NCBI GenBank assembly: GCA_024734495.1
Contig: JALMQS010000085.1
Coordinates: 11,085,044 to 11,149,043, forward strand
Origin: Forficula auricularia
Lineage: Eukaryota > Arthropoda > Insecta > Dermaptera > Forficulidae
Length of the DNA: 64,000 nucleotides
Direction: 5' to 3'
A model generated the notes under the pieces. That model was given only the letters and a program-made list of their open reading frames with translations. It did not search any database and was not told the DNA's origin. A program made the position numbers and the translations under genes. Shown piece after piece: positions 28,796 to 39,345 of this stretch; position 1 is the stretch's first letter, and every line of letters starts with the position of its first letter.

Positions 28796-29411
28796 GTAGA
28801 GACCGGATTTTGATGCAATAAAATCTGCCAATATATGTATGCCATAAAATATGCAGTTAAAAATGTTGTAATATGCAGTATAGGTTGAAATATGCAAAAA
28901 TATGCAGTAAAAGATAGCCAAATAAATGTGAGACGCAAATTTAAAGGAACTTAAAACCCCCACTTTTATTTTGAAAGAAAAAGATTGCAAACTTTTCGGC
29001 ATTTTCGAGTAGAGTATAGTATTTAGTCAAGTCAAAGTACAACTGAATAATAAGAAAAAAGTGGTTGTTGTTTTTTAGATATTTTTACATCCTTTGTAAA
29101 TACCAACACTACACTCTTGTCGTTGAGGCCTATTTTAGTTTTCTTTGAATTTAAATTAATGTCCCACTGTTTTATTTCTTCTTTTTTTCATTATTTTTCC
29201 GAAAAACCTTTGTATTTGGCGCGAAATATGCAATTTCTTGCAATATGCTTCAAATATGCAATTTTTTGCAATATTACTCAAGTATTCAAAAATATGCAAA
29301 GTAAAATTTATACCACAGTATCCTAGATGCATGATTCGTATAAATAATTGATCTCCTGGGTCGTACGCAGCGGCAAACAAAATATGCAATTGTATAGGAA
29401 TCCGGTCTCTA
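28796..29411. mobile_element. Element with AGAGACCGGATT termini and ATATGCA subterminal repeats
   Basis: Starts TAGAGACCGGATTTTG and ends GGAATCCGGTCTCTA, perfect short inverted termini. Inside, the word ATATGCA/TATGCAG occurs about ten times, clustered in the terminal 150 bp on both sides (28855-28915 and 29225-29300, 29380). Short TIRs plus dense subterminal repeats suit a hAT-type non-autonomous element, though a clean 8-bp duplication is not certain (GTTATGAG against GTTATTTA). A related copy spans 54685-55710. Confidence 0.55.
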
Positions 29412-29552
29412 GTTATTTATTTATTTGGAGAAAACAACAGTCATAGTTCAAAAAAATACACAATACAAAACAAACACAATATGGATCAGAAAAAATAAAA
29501 AAACTATGACTTATTACACATGACGAAAGGCGAAAATAAAATGTTCTTTTGT

Positions 29553-30043
29553 CGACGATAATGTCAAAGTAAACCATCCTTTGTATTGTACAGGTCTTGA
29601 TAAAGATTAAAAATTAAATCGAATTGTCGATAAAAAATTTAATTTCTATCTTCCTGCCTCATTTTTACTTATTTTATTGAGATTTTATGGCGATGTCATA
29701 TTATAATAAATGAACAATTTGTATTCAATTACCTCCACTAGTGTATCGATTTTGGAAAAAGTTTTTTCTTTTTTTTATTATTTAATAAAGAGCGATTCTT
29801 TATGAACCAGGAAAATTACTGAAAAGCGTGCCGATAGAATATTCTTTCTTCTTGCAGGGCTAAGGAATTACAAGAATGCAAAATACAAGTTCAGACCTGA
29901 TTCAGGTTATTAGAGATTAATTTCTTAATTCCTATTATTCATGAATAGCCTTTTGCAAAGTGCACTTGGACCAAATCGATAGGTACTCGTTAGAAAAAAT
30001 ATTCAATTAGACCTCATTAAAATTCAGAAAAAAATGTAAAAAA
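29553..30043. repeat. Segment repeated at 41468-42030 (left piece)
   Basis: Matches 41468-42030 over about 500 bp (TTTTGTCGACGATAA, CGATAGAATATTCTTTCTTC, AATGCAAAATACAAGT, CCTCATTAAAATTCAGA). The match continues after the insertion at 31536-31670. No coding function is recognised. Confidence 0.65.
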
Positions 30044-31533
30044 TAAAAATAATTTTTATAAAAAAAAATAAAACCGACTTCAAAAAACTTAAATGCAACA
30101 AATACTATATATAAGAGCCTAGATTAATTTGTAACAACTCTGAGAGAAATTTCTTTAAAAAAATTTCTCTCTTGCCTAGAATCGAAGCGACGAACTCTTG
30201 AACTAAGGGCATCAGCTCTAGACATTACACCAATGCAACATTAATATTTATGTCTTGATTTATGTTACTAAAACTATATATTTTTGATTTAAACTTTGTG
30301 TCGAGATAATATTGTATTCATTTGAACTCGAATGAAAATGAAAAAACACCAATAGATTTTAAATTAAGAAACATTAAATATATATTAATTAACGAGGCAA
30401 ATTTGAAATATAATTGTCAGCTCGGATTTTAAACTGATAGCTCCAATCGATTTTCATTAACCAGGCAAATTTGAAATATAATTGTAATTGGACTCGAATT
30501 TTGAAATGAAAGACTCCAATTCATTTTAAATTAAGAAACATTAAATATATTGATAATTATTCCTCCCCCCCGCCACTCAAAAATTAAAAAGGCGAAACTT
30601 TAAAGAGACGATGTATTTTCGGTAGTTTACGGGTATACATTTAGAGTGTTGTTTTTTAAGAGGAATAAAATTTTTGGACCGAGACGCTGCCCGCCAGGGC
30701 ACCAGCTAACTTAAAAATAAAATAAAATCCACTAAAAGGTATAAAATAATTATCTTATTTATTTACAACTAAACGACGAAATATTAACATGAAATTAGTT
30801 TTTGAAGTCGGTGCCAAACAAACTATACATATAAGCGAGTGTACCCGCCAAACGTACTAAGTATGATCCGTTGAGTGCGATTCATAAAATGTATATGTTT
30901 GGCACCGACTTCAAAAAGTAATTTCATGTTAATATTTCGTCGTTTAGTTGTAAATAAATAAGATAATTATTTTATACCTTTTAGTGGATTTTATTTTATT
31001 TTTAAGTTATTATAATTTTATTTGTTGCTATGTTTTTGAAGTCGGTTTTATTTTTTTTATAAAAATTATTTTTATTTTTTTATTTTTAGTGATGGTTATT
31101 AATAGTGACTTAATATAATACCTTGCATGCATCTCGTAAGAGAAAAAGTCGGGCGAATTAATCAGAAAATGATAATAAAATTCAATTCATAAATATAGAA
31201 ATTCTCTCGAAACGTTTGCGGGTTTTAAATGAATGTTTTACTATTTTTTTTTATAAAAGATTTTATTTATTTTAATTTCGATTATTTGCACATTGGAATT
31301 GGAGATTTCCGTTATTTTATCATTGATCATATTATCAGAACTTGACCAAATTAATATGGTTCCACCCCTAAGGAACCCCTTTACAATAAAAAAAGAATAA
31401 TCGAAATCGGTTCATATACAAAAAGTTAGCCCTGAATCGAAACACAATTGGCGGAGATATGAGATATCATAGACAAAAAAAAAAAATTCAGTCGAATAGA
31501 GAAACCTCCTCCTTTTTTGAAGTCGGCTAAAAG
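30044..31533. mobile_element. 'CCGACTTC' foldback element, locus 3 (with nested SINE)
   Basis: Bounded by the break in the segment that is continuous at 42030, which shows this whole block is an insertion. It starts with AAAACCGACTTCAAAAAAC and ends TTTTTTGAAGTCGGC. A central palindrome at about 30700-31060 has arms with AAAAGGTATAAAATAATTATC and ACTTCAAAAAGTAATTTC. The right half contains TTGACCAAATTAATATGG and the A-run of the family. A SINE lies at 30112-30240. Confidence 0.65.
30112..30240 (-). mobile_element. tRNA-like SINE nested in the foldback
   Basis: Minus strand: GAGCTGATGCCCTTAGTTCA, then CGTCGCTTCGATTCTAGG (B-box-like GCTTCGATTC), then a hairpin AGAGAGAAATTTTTTTA/TTTCTCT and TTGTTACAAATTAATCTAGG. 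The end shared with 28126-28232 defines the family. Confidence 0.45.
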
Positions 31534-31535
31534 GG

Positions 31536-31670
31536 ATTACTTGCTGCGGCTTTGGCTGTCGAGTCTTAAAAAAGATTTTACTTTTTCCTCTTTTGTCAAA
31601 ATTTCTAAATTTCCATAGTTACCAGAAATAATTGCTAAACTTTTCATTAAATATCACAACGATCTTGGCA
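31536..31670. repeat. Segment repeated at 42031-42170 (right piece)
   Basis: TTGCTGCGGCTTTGG, CGAGTCTTAAAAAA and TTGCTAAACTTTTCATTA match 42035-42165, directly continuing the duplicate of 29553-30043. Confidence 0.6.
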
Positions 31671-32148
31671 GAATCCACAAAATAAAAATTAACATTGTTC
31701 GCCTGGTTGCTGATAAATAGGGGATTGAGAGCACGAATTGATGTATTCTAATTACATATTTAAAAACCTTCATTTATTTTTTATAATTCATATTTTTACT
31801 ATATCCAAATATTAATTGTAGCCTATTAATATTTAAGCGATACTTTTTTAGACCACCGATTGGATTATAAAGCTATTATCAATTATTAATAAGCGAGACA
31901 ATATTTTAAGCCCCAGTGTGAATCCGGCCAGCCGGAAAATCGAATTTTTTTAATTAGCATATAATTCATTTTTAATTTGTCATTTGACTCATTAATCTCG
32001 TGCTCAAATTAATCTCTTGATGTGTGCATTTGAGAATTAGCAGGGTAAAAACTAGGGATTTTATATTATGCTCAGATCTTCTATACATAAGATTTATGTA
32101 TATATAATGAATTTGTATGACATCGTGAAAAGAAAGGAGTAAACGTAC
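31671..32148. other. AT-rich stretch, nothing recognised
   Basis: No supported coding frame, RNA gene or repeat. Confidence 0.5.
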
Positions 32149-32349
32149 TTGTTTAGGTCGGAATATTCCACAAGGAATCTCTTGTATTTAGAGCCAGGTG
32201 TAATAATTTTAAGCCCTCACAATTTCTCAACCTGTACAAAGCCTTTTAAATCAATGTTCTGTCTCGAATATGGCTCGCCTCTGTGCAGAGGGACTTACAA
32301 GCATTCTCTTGCTACACTGGATATAATTCAGATACGAGCACTTGATTAA
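32149..32349 (+). pseudogene. Jockey/CR1-like LINE fragment
   Basis: Reads KPFKSMFCLEYGSPLCRGTY then ATLDIIQIRALD, corresponding to KAQIRPCSEYGSHLWRGASK and LDGIQKRAIKL in the copy at 1110-2101. About 65 codons only. Confidence 0.5.
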
Positions 32350-32431
32350 TAGTTGACTTTACTTTAATTACCTACCGAGAATGGTCTCTCCTCTTTATTT
32401 TTGATTTCAATGAGATAAAATTAATAAATAA

Positions 32432-32720
32432 TTAAGTGGATATTGATGAGGAAGTCCAAAAAAAGAAGAAGATAATTTACACTATCTTTTTATTCATAAT
32501 ACATTACATTATAATTCTGCTGATAATGAAATACAATATATTATTGTTACTGCCACTGAAAGAGGAGACAGAGGGGAATGCCGCATTGGATTTCCTTCAC
32601 TGACTTTTCAAAACCCTGAAGAAGGAGGGAATAGCCTCCGAAACGTCGGTTTTATGAATAAAAAGATAGTGTAAATTATCTTCTTCTTTTTTTGGACTGC
32701 CTCATCAATATCCACTTAAT
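32432..32720. mobile_element. Foldback with a well-formed hammerhead-like motif
   Basis: Arms 32432-32500 and 32653-32720 are inverted copies (AAGTGGATATTGATGAGG, AAGAAGAAGATAATTTACAC, ATCTTTTTATTCATAA). The right arm is followed by CTTATCAGTCCGTCTCC, related to the CCAGTCCGTCTCTC end of neighbouring foldbacks. The hammerhead-like motif lies just inside the right arm. Confidence 0.6.
32604..32660 (+). ncRNA. Hammerhead-ribozyme-like motif, best formed in the window
   Basis: Stem I pairs AAAACC (before the core) with GGUUUU (after it), six pairs. The core is CUGAAGA, one extra A, stem II GGAGG/CCUCC (five pairs, loop GAAUAG), GAA, self-complementary ACGU, C at the expected cleavage base. Position 7 of a hammerhead core tolerates any base, so CUGAAGA fits CUGANGA. 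The extra base before stem II departs from the textbook hammerhead. Because stem III would be the palindrome ACGU with no loop, cleavage would require a dimer. Confidence 0.6.
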
Positions 32721-32768
32721 TCACTTATCAGTCCGTCTCCAAAAATTAATAAATAATAATTGGAAGTA

Positions 32769-33110
32769 ATGGAAGGCTCAGGGGTAGTGAGAAAAGAATA
32801 AATTAACACATATCAAATAAAGTGTAATTTATTCGAATCCTTCCTCCTTTCCTTTCTAACCGACGTTTCTGAGGATTCTTCCCTCCTTCAAATAAAATGC
32901 TTCCTTCCTCTCTCCCCCGCATTTCATTTGTTTCCTTCATTGACTCCTTGAAACCCTAAATAAGGAGGGAAAAATCTTCCGAAACGTTTGAAAGGAAAGG
33001 AGGAAGGATTCCAATAAATTACACTTTATTTGATGTGTTAATTTTTTCTTTCCTCACTACCCCTGGACTGCCTTCGATTACTTTAAATTAAAAGTTCTAC
33101 CAGTCCGTCT
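32769..33110. mobile_element. Foldback with two decayed hammerhead-like motifs
   Basis: Arms 32769-32868 and 32981-33075 are inverted copies (GGAAGGCTCAGGGGTAGTGA, AACACATATCAAATAAAGTG, CCTTCCTCCTTTCCTTTC). Each arm ends at a GAAACGTY remnant: 32860-32890 minus and 32951-32990 plus. The core boxes are damaged (UUUGAAG, CUAAAUA). It ends with CCAGTCCGTCTCTCT. Confidence 0.6.
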
Positions 33111-33904
33111 CTCTACAGAGAAAATTTCGTTGCAAATTAATAAATAATTCTTCCAAAAGTTTATTTTGCACACGATTCGCCATTACGTCTCTCTCCATGA
33201 TTTTAAACTCTAAATGTCACCTTGTCCCCCGCTTGTACGAAAGATACAGATTCAAACATGATCTACCCAGTTTTTGGCTTAGGAGGGATGTATCAAACAT
33301 CTAAATCCCTGTCCGTAGGACATCAACATTCATTCACTAAATCTTTTATGTTTGAGTCCATTAGGTCGTGAAATGGGTAACCACCCAAAAAGATTACTTA
33401 AACTACTGAATTCTTTTAAGAGACAATTCCATGCAAACTTACTGTCCATTTAAAGGAGTTTAACTATGGTTGACAACTTTAGAGAGTACATATTTGCTGG
33501 AAATTGATCTTTCAAATATGGAACGTGGCTGAAAAACCAAAATGTTGTCTTCAGTAATACGAAGGCATGAAATTTGCAGAAACATTGAGAAAGTGGAAGA
33601 CCGAAAGAGAAATCAATAAGGTTGTCCTTTGCTTGATGCAAATAAACATATACATACTTAGGTATACCAAATATAAATATGTATACATGTACCATATATA
33701 TGTTGCAGTAAAAACCCGTGTTTTAGTAAGAACGGGTTCTTACTAGTTAAAACGCGTTTCACTGAATACCTTTGTGGCATCTAGAGTCTACTCTAAAATA
33801 TTTTATCTGTTATTTCTCATGGGTTCAAATACCCGATTGGCTTTAGATAAATTCGTTTTGACGTAATAGTGAATAGTCACATAGTAAAGAATCTACAATA
33901 AAAT
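33111..33904. other. No gene recognised
   Basis: AT-rich intergenic sequence. The minus frame 33450-33695 has no recognisable motif. Confidence 0.45.
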
Positions 33905-33956
33905 CTTAAGTTGATGTCATCTATTAAATTCGATGAAATGGAATATTTTTAATTAT

Positions 33957-34064
33957 ATGTCAGAGAGGTTGTTTTTCACCCCCTCGGGAATCGAACCCGA
34001 GTGCCAGTAGCTGCAATCCGGGCCATCTGGCTCACCTGCGGGATGCGAACCTCTCTGACATATG
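33957..34064 (-). mobile_element. tRNA-like mini-element with ATATGTCAGAGAGGTT ends, unit 1
   Basis: Inverted termini ATATGTCAGAGAGGTT and AACCTCTCTGACATAT. On the minus strand the inside reads GCATCCCGCAGGTGAGCC, GGCCCGGATTGCAGC and CACTCGGGTTCGATTCCCGA, the last a TpsiC-like arm with a B-box. A tRNA-derived sequence bounded by short TIRs. Confidence 0.55.
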
Positions 34065-34734
34065 TACACGCGTAAAATATTTTACTCAAAGATTGTTATC
34101 TTAATTTGTAAAATTTCACGATATAGTGTTTCTAAATTTAAACATATAGCTATGCCATATAATTTAAATAAAGGTCATTGAGTGTTTCGAATTTTGAAGA
34201 GATTCAAAATTCGAATGGCAATGGAATGACTTTTCCTAATTTAATATGAAAGATATTAATTTGCCGATGGTAATATAGTAGATTCAAATTTACAAGAAAA
34301 TCATAAGTTGGTGTCATCTATTAAATCCGATAGAATGGAATATTTTTAATTATATGTCAGAGGCGTTGTTTTTCACCCCCTCAGGAATCGAACCCGAGTG
34401 CCAGTAACAGCAATCCGGGCCATCTGGCCCGAGGGGTGAAAAACAACCCCTTTGACATATAATTAAAAATATTCCATTCCATCGGAATTAATAGATGACA
34501 CCAACTTATGATTTTCTTGTAAATTTGAATCTATTACCATCGGCAAATTCATATTAAATTAGGAAAAGTCATTCCATTGCCATTCGAATTTTGAATCTCT
34601 TCAAAATTCGAAACACTCAACGAGCTTTATTTAAATTATATAGCATGGCTATATGTTTAAATTTAGAATCACTATATCGCGAAATTTTACAAATTAAGAT
34701 AACAATCTTTGAGTAAAATATTTTAGGCGTGTAC

Positions 34735-34842
34735 ATATGTCAGAGAGGTTCGCATCCCGCAGGTGAGCCAGATGGCCCGGATTGCTGTTACTGGCACTCG
34801 GGTTCGATTTCCAAGGGGGTAAAAAACAACCCCTCTGACATA
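34735..34842 (+). mobile_element. tRNA-like mini-element, unit 3
   Basis: Plus-strand copy of the unit at 33957-34064: CATATGTCAGAGAGGTTCGC, CTCGGGTTCGATTTCC, ending CCCCTCTGACATAT. The B-box region has one change in the arm (TTTCCAAGG). Confidence 0.55.
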
Positions 34843-34950
34843 TAATTAAAAATATTACATTCCATCGGATTTAATAGATGACACCAACTTATGATTTTCT
34901 TGTAAATTTGAATCAAATACCATCGGCAAATTAATATCTTTCATAGTAAA

Positions 34951-35723
34951 AAATCGTTTGTTATGTGACTAGCTTACTATACCAACAATAAGAATTTTTC
35001 TACATTCAATCGGGTAATTGGTCATAAGAAATAACAAATAAAATATTATATTTATAATTCAAAGACTGATGATGTTTATTTAATTAAGACATTCAATGAA
35101 TCTGGCACTCGGCGTTCTTAAGGACATAATTCCTCAGCCAGACAAAGCAAGATCTCAATTATTATCTTTCCAATCGGAGCTCACTGCTCTCTCTTTCTCT
35201 CTCTGTTCATTTATCGACTCTAGAGGTTCTTGTACCTTAGATATAGCGTGCATTGGACATGACCGCCTGGGGGTGGAGGAGTTGGAGGTTGTCAGCTCCT
35301 AAGAGACCTCAAACCCTTCAAGAAATATTGCCTCGCTTTTCTACTGCAATTGCATTTTATTATATATTGCTTTTCTTTTTCTTATATATATATATATATG
35401 TATATAGTGAAGTATGGAGTATTTACATCTTGTAATAAAGGAAAAATCGCGAGGGACATCATTTTTCACCAAACGAAAAAGTTAAGTGGTTGTTTTTTCC
35501 CTCTATCGTTTGTTTGTCTTCATAGTTTATTTTTCTCACATATATATAATTAGGGTGTGTCAAATAAATGAGATATATTTTTAGATACCCACACTTTTAA
35601 ACTAACGAAAGAATTCGCTTCATAAGGGATAATTTATTAGAAAGCCTCGTTCTCAATGAATTACTATGGATGAATTCAATTTCCAATGAGAATTTAATAA
35701 TTATATCATAGATGATAGAATTC
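34951..35723. other. No gene supported
   Basis: A somewhat GC-richer stretch at 35090-35340 has an open frame of 68 codons that I do not recognise and that lacks splice context. An (AT)n run lies at about 35380-35400. Confidence 0.45.
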
Positions 35724-36097
35724 AAATTTAAATTATATTTTTCTTATGTGGCTGGTTATTGAGAACTTGGACTTGAAATAAATTGGAAGTGAAATTTTTA
35801 AAATGTTGCTATGTTACGCAATATATTTTTCTGTTTTCTCAGTCATTTTTAAGCATAACCTCGTCGTAATAAGTAATATATAGTTCATTAGACAATATAT
35901 CGATCACAATTAAAACAATTTTCCAATATATTACTTAATACGAGGAGTTTAAGCTTAAAAATGCCTGAGGAAGCAGAAAAATATACTGCGAAACGTAGCA
36001 ACATTTTAAAAATTTAACTTCCAATTTATTTCAAGTCCAAGTTCCCAATAACCAGCCACATAAGAAAAGTTTTCAACATCAACACCAATTTAAATTA
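35724..36097. mobile_element. Foldback with paired hammerhead-like motifs
   Basis: Arms 35724-35880 and 35933-36097 are inverted copies (AATTTAAATTATA, TTATGTGGCTGGTTATT, GAAATAAATTGGAAGT, TTAAGCATAACCTCG-type ends). The intact motif is in the right arm (35963-36001); the left-arm mirror (35805-35843) is mutated (GCGTAACAT for GCGAAACGT). Confidence 0.6.
35955..36008 (+). ncRNA. Hammerhead-ribozyme-like motif
   Basis: AUGC, CUGAGGA, A, stem II GCAG/CUGC (four pairs), GAA, palindrome ACGU, A, GCAACAU. Stem I has three strong pairs (UGC/GCA). Confidence 0.52.
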
Positions 36098-36319
36098 TAT
36101 TTTTTAAATTTATTTATTTCTTAAATATGCATTGAAACAGGAAAAACTTTTCTGAAACGTTTGAAAGTTGTTAAATATTTCTATTAATTGTTTTGATAAA
36201 TAAAATTTTATTTATATGAATTTTGCTGGCTTGGTGTGTACTGGATATATTAATTTTTTATTGTTAAGGATAAATAAATTGAATTTGCTTCTTTCCAGTA
36301 ATTTATTTTGTTTTTCAAA

Positions 36320-36370
36320 TGGTTATTCCAAATATTTCGAGAGCGTTCTCTGCATCTCTTCCTCAGTGGA
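36320..36370 (-). ncRNA. Hammerhead-ribozyme-like motif near Penelope remnant
   Basis: Minus strand: stem I UUCCA/UGGAA (five pairs), core CUGAGGA, extra A, stem II GAGA/UCUC with a long loop, GAA, palindrome AUAU, U. All elements are present. It lies downstream of the Penelope fragment on the same strand. Confidence 0.58.
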
Positions 36371-36825
36371 AACTGTGGGACCACACAATAGGCAAGTCAG
36401 TGAGTTATTATAATTACAGGTGTCAAAAAAGTACTCACCCACTCCCCCACCAATGTGCCGACTCCATCAGTTTGTACAGAACATTGATAAAAAGCTCGAT
36501 CACACAACACACACATACATATATATACAAATTTAAAATGAGATAACATACGAATATACACACACACACACCTATACTACATGCATGATTATGGTGGTCT
36601 GCGAGCAGGATCTCATTACCTAAAATACGAATATACAATCATTTACATCTCTTTATAATGAAGTCCAATGAAATTTAAAAAATCGAAAATTAATAATCGG
36701 TACACGAGCTGGCTTAAATTTAACTAACTAATTACTGTTAATGACCAGTCGAGGGAAGGTCAACGACCACAAAATTGTCTACGTTTTCTGGCACGCGCAA
36801 TTAATTAATAAAAAAGCATAAATGT

Positions 36826-37040
36826 TTATTTATTTGTCATTTCTATTAAAATTTTATATTCCCTCATTAAAAAGCCCGTGTCTACCTTGTAATTTACTGT
36901 GTTTTTTAGGCTTTGTTGGATGAAACACGATTCCTTGAAAAAACGTTTTGTTTTATTTTTTTCATAGTCAATTATATTAAAATTTTCAAAATCAAAATTA
37001 TGACCCTCAATCCGCGCATGTTGTGCCAATGCTGTTTGGT
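36826..37040 (-). pseudogene. Penelope reading frame, C-terminal end
   Basis: NQTALAQHARIEGHNFDFEN, then FNIIDYEKNKTKRFFKESCF, VNYKVDT, stop near 36826. Matches the region 19285-19320 plus 22139-22337 of the nested copy (ALATHRFEENHNFDFD, DYEQNLFKRELSE, FRTDT). It is a different subfamily, judging by divergence. Confidence 0.65.
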
Positions 37041-37075
37041 TGTTTATTTATCCTTAACAATAAATTTTTTTATTA

Positions 37076-37709
37076 ATTTATATATTTTTTAAATTCTTTT
37101 TTTAACAGTTTAATAATCTAGTATATTTTGACTTTATATAGGTACACCTAGTATTTATATCCTGAATTCCATGACAGTTTATTTTAACAGATTCCACCTT
37201 TTAACATCACCAAAATATTCAACAGGAGATAATGGTTTTCATTTTCATTATTTAGTACATCCGCTGCTTAAATATAATAGAGTATAATAAAAAAAACTCT
37301 CTCCCGATCTTTATTAATGTTGAAAAGTCCAACTTTATTTGAACAACTCGACCCTGTCTGATGGCCAGTTCATTTCTCTTACGCTTATAGAGTGAACATT
37401 ATCAACATGTCAGAGATATTTTCGAGTTGAAATGCATGAGAAATTATGCTTCTCCTCGATCCCCTTATAGGCTTGAAATAAATCTTCTACGACTTTATTT
37501 ATCTAAATATAAATCATTCTATATTTTCTATATATCCAGATTATCATGAGTGAATCAATCAAATATTTATAAAAAACAAGATCAAAAAAACTAATGTTCA
37601 AGGACTTTGGGAAATTAGAATGCATATTAAAAAACCCTTTAAACTATAGGCAGTGACCCAGATACTGAGAGTTCTATTGAAATAAACTGCAAAGGATCAA
37701 TGCTAGACT
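37076..37709. other. AT-rich stretch, nothing recognised
   Basis: No supported gene or repeat between the Penelope remnant and the next element. Confidence 0.5.
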
Positions 37710-38650
37710 TTATCCAAATTCATTTGAAAATTTAATATATATGTTTATTCCTTTATCATTAACCAGATATCATTGGCTATTTGAAGTCCATGAGTTCAAA
37801 AATAGTCATCGATTTCCATCTAATACATGAGGAATAGCCATTGTACATTGCATTTTTGACGTTTCTATTATCATTGGTAACCATTGCTGAAGCATTGAGG
37901 AATCGACTTAAAATCAAAAATAGTAAAATAGTAACGGATGTAAACAAACGTACTTTCTATGGATACTTATAAAATTTCCTCCCAAATTTTTAGCATTTCA
38001 CATAATGAAGCCTGTCCATTCTTACTCAATCAAAGTTAAATGAGCTATACCATATATTTAACCGGTCAAATGAATACATTTTAAAGAATTTAATAAAATG
38101 TACTATCTTACTCTAGCAAAAAGTATTTTTAAATATAATTTCACTAAAAACTTTATATAACCGTTTTTGATGACCTTAATTATAATATTAAATTTCTTCA
38201 AAATTGGTTAAGTAATTTTCAAAATATTTAGAAAAAACTATAAAAGTTCCGGAATAAAGTACTAATGTTTGAGGGCCAATATGTACCAAAAACTAACCAA
38301 CGCAGCGCTTCGTTTTGTTAAATTAATGGTAGGTTTTCAATTTTATTTCAATCGGTTGAACGGTGTGGGAAAATCGTCGACGAAAAAAAGAAATACATCC
38401 ATCCATCATCCATCTATCTATCCATCCATTCGCACAGAGAAGTAAGTGAAAAAATCGCACTTTATGGCCTCTGGACGAGACCCCATGTAATTTTTGGTAA
38501 AACAGTCAGCTCCTAAAATTTAATCTGATTGAATACTACAATTTGTGACTTTGGTCGAGACCATGGGTTCCGTAGTCTTTACCCGAGGACCGTTTAAAGT
38601 CACGATTGGCTCAAGACAGAATCCATCTGCTTCTCATTGAATAAAGTAAA
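37710..38650 (+). mobile_element. 'ACTTTATCCAA' element, locus 2 (single unit, CATC microsatellite)
   Basis: Starts GACTTTATCCAAATTCATTT and ends CATTGAATAAAGT. It has one copy of the 119-bp unit (TTTTTGACGTTTC, GGTAACCATTGCTGAAG) instead of an array. The conserved block TTTCAATCGGTTGAACGGTG is followed by a (CATC)n-type run at about 38397-38433 where locus 1 has (ACAT)n. Ends with GGGTTCCGTAGTCTTTACC. Confidence 0.6.
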
Positions 38651-39240
38651 AACAAACAATATTGTTAGTCCCGATTCCTACCTTTTATTTACTACGGCTG
38701 ATTTCACATCTCTCAAAATATCCCGATATTGAAGAGATATACCCGATTTTCCTCGATTCAACAGTTTGTCGAATAATAAATAAACACTGGATAGCCCAAA
38801 ACTTAATTAAGCTTATGAAAACAAGAAATCTCGTATAAAGAAACGAATGTGAATGATCGTCCAGAGTGATGTATTTGTTTTGTTTTTTAAGATCTGGCAA
38901 CATAACATTAACTTTCTTAATTTCTTCTTCTACAAATACATAGTTATATATTTTTAATGTTCGAATAGCTGAAACATCTGAAATATCAGTTAGGAGATTC
39001 ACTTAGTGTGGAGAAAGATTTTTGTTACGAAATAGTTTTAATTTTAATAATATGATTATATTCCCAAATTAGAATGAATTAATAAATGCCGCGACTCATT
39101 ATTTTAAAAACTTTTCTATTTTAAGACATGTGTATGTCATTATTATACGTTCAAAATTTTTTAAAATGCAATATATAATTTTTTAATATGTTAAATTAAT
39201 TGTAAATGATAATCTTTGTCTGTCTGTCGAATGTATGCTT
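38651..39240. other. No gene recognised
   Basis: AT-rich. The minus frame 38685-39002 (105 codons) matches no known family and lacks supporting splice sites. Confidence 0.4.
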
Positions 39241-39245
39241 TATAA

Positions 39246-39345
39246 ATTTTCAGCCTGAAGATATAAAATGACGAAATGTCGCTTTTTTTATTATTTAATG
39301 GCATCAGGCACAAACCCATTTTACCAGCCAATATATTAACTCTAC
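39246..39345 (+). repeat. Weak hammerhead-like motif followed by SINE-like fragment
   Basis: 39246-39290: AGC, CUGAAGA, weak stem II, GAA, AUGU (self-complementary with wobble), C, GCU. Then ATGGCATCAGGCACAAACCC, a start also seen (GTCATCGGGAACAAAGCCC) in the SINE at 59041. Short and poorly preserved. Confidence 0.35.

Larger units (their letters stand above)
33905..34950. repeat. Large palindrome of about 1 kb built around tRNA-like mini-elements
   Basis: The left half (about 33905-34431) is mirrored by the right half (34432-34950), with the centre inside a tRNA-like unit at 34359-34461 (CCATCTGGCCCGAGGGG). Mirrored blocks include TTTTACTCAAAGATTGTTAT, TAAATTTAAACATATAGC, GAAGAGATTCAAAATTCGAA and AAGTTGGTGTCATCTATTAA. 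Three tRNA-like units sit at 33957-34064, 34359-34461 and 34735-34842. A transcript could form a hairpin with arms of more than 400 bp. Assembly error is possible at such a structure. Confidence 0.7.
36249..37075 (-). mobile_element. Penelope-like remnant with short inverted flanks
   Basis: About 30-bp inverted flanks: ATTGTTAAGGATAAATAAA near 36256 and TTTATTTATCCTTAACAAT near 37043. Between them the minus strand carries the end of a Penelope frame (36826-37040) and, downstream of it, a hammerhead-like motif (36320-36370). This mirrors the arrangement of the larger copy at 18327-23030. Confidence 0.55.

Noticed and set aside
28712..29002. Minus-strand open frame of 96 codons
   Set aside because: It lies across the ends of two non-coding elements (the hairpin and the ATATGCA element).
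35096..35302. Open frame of 68 codons in a GC-richer patch
   Set aside because: No similarity recognised and no splice sites; could be an old pseudogene but I cannot support it.
38685..39002. Minus-strand frame of 105 codons
   Set aside because: No domain, repeat or splice support; frames of this length occur by chance in this window.
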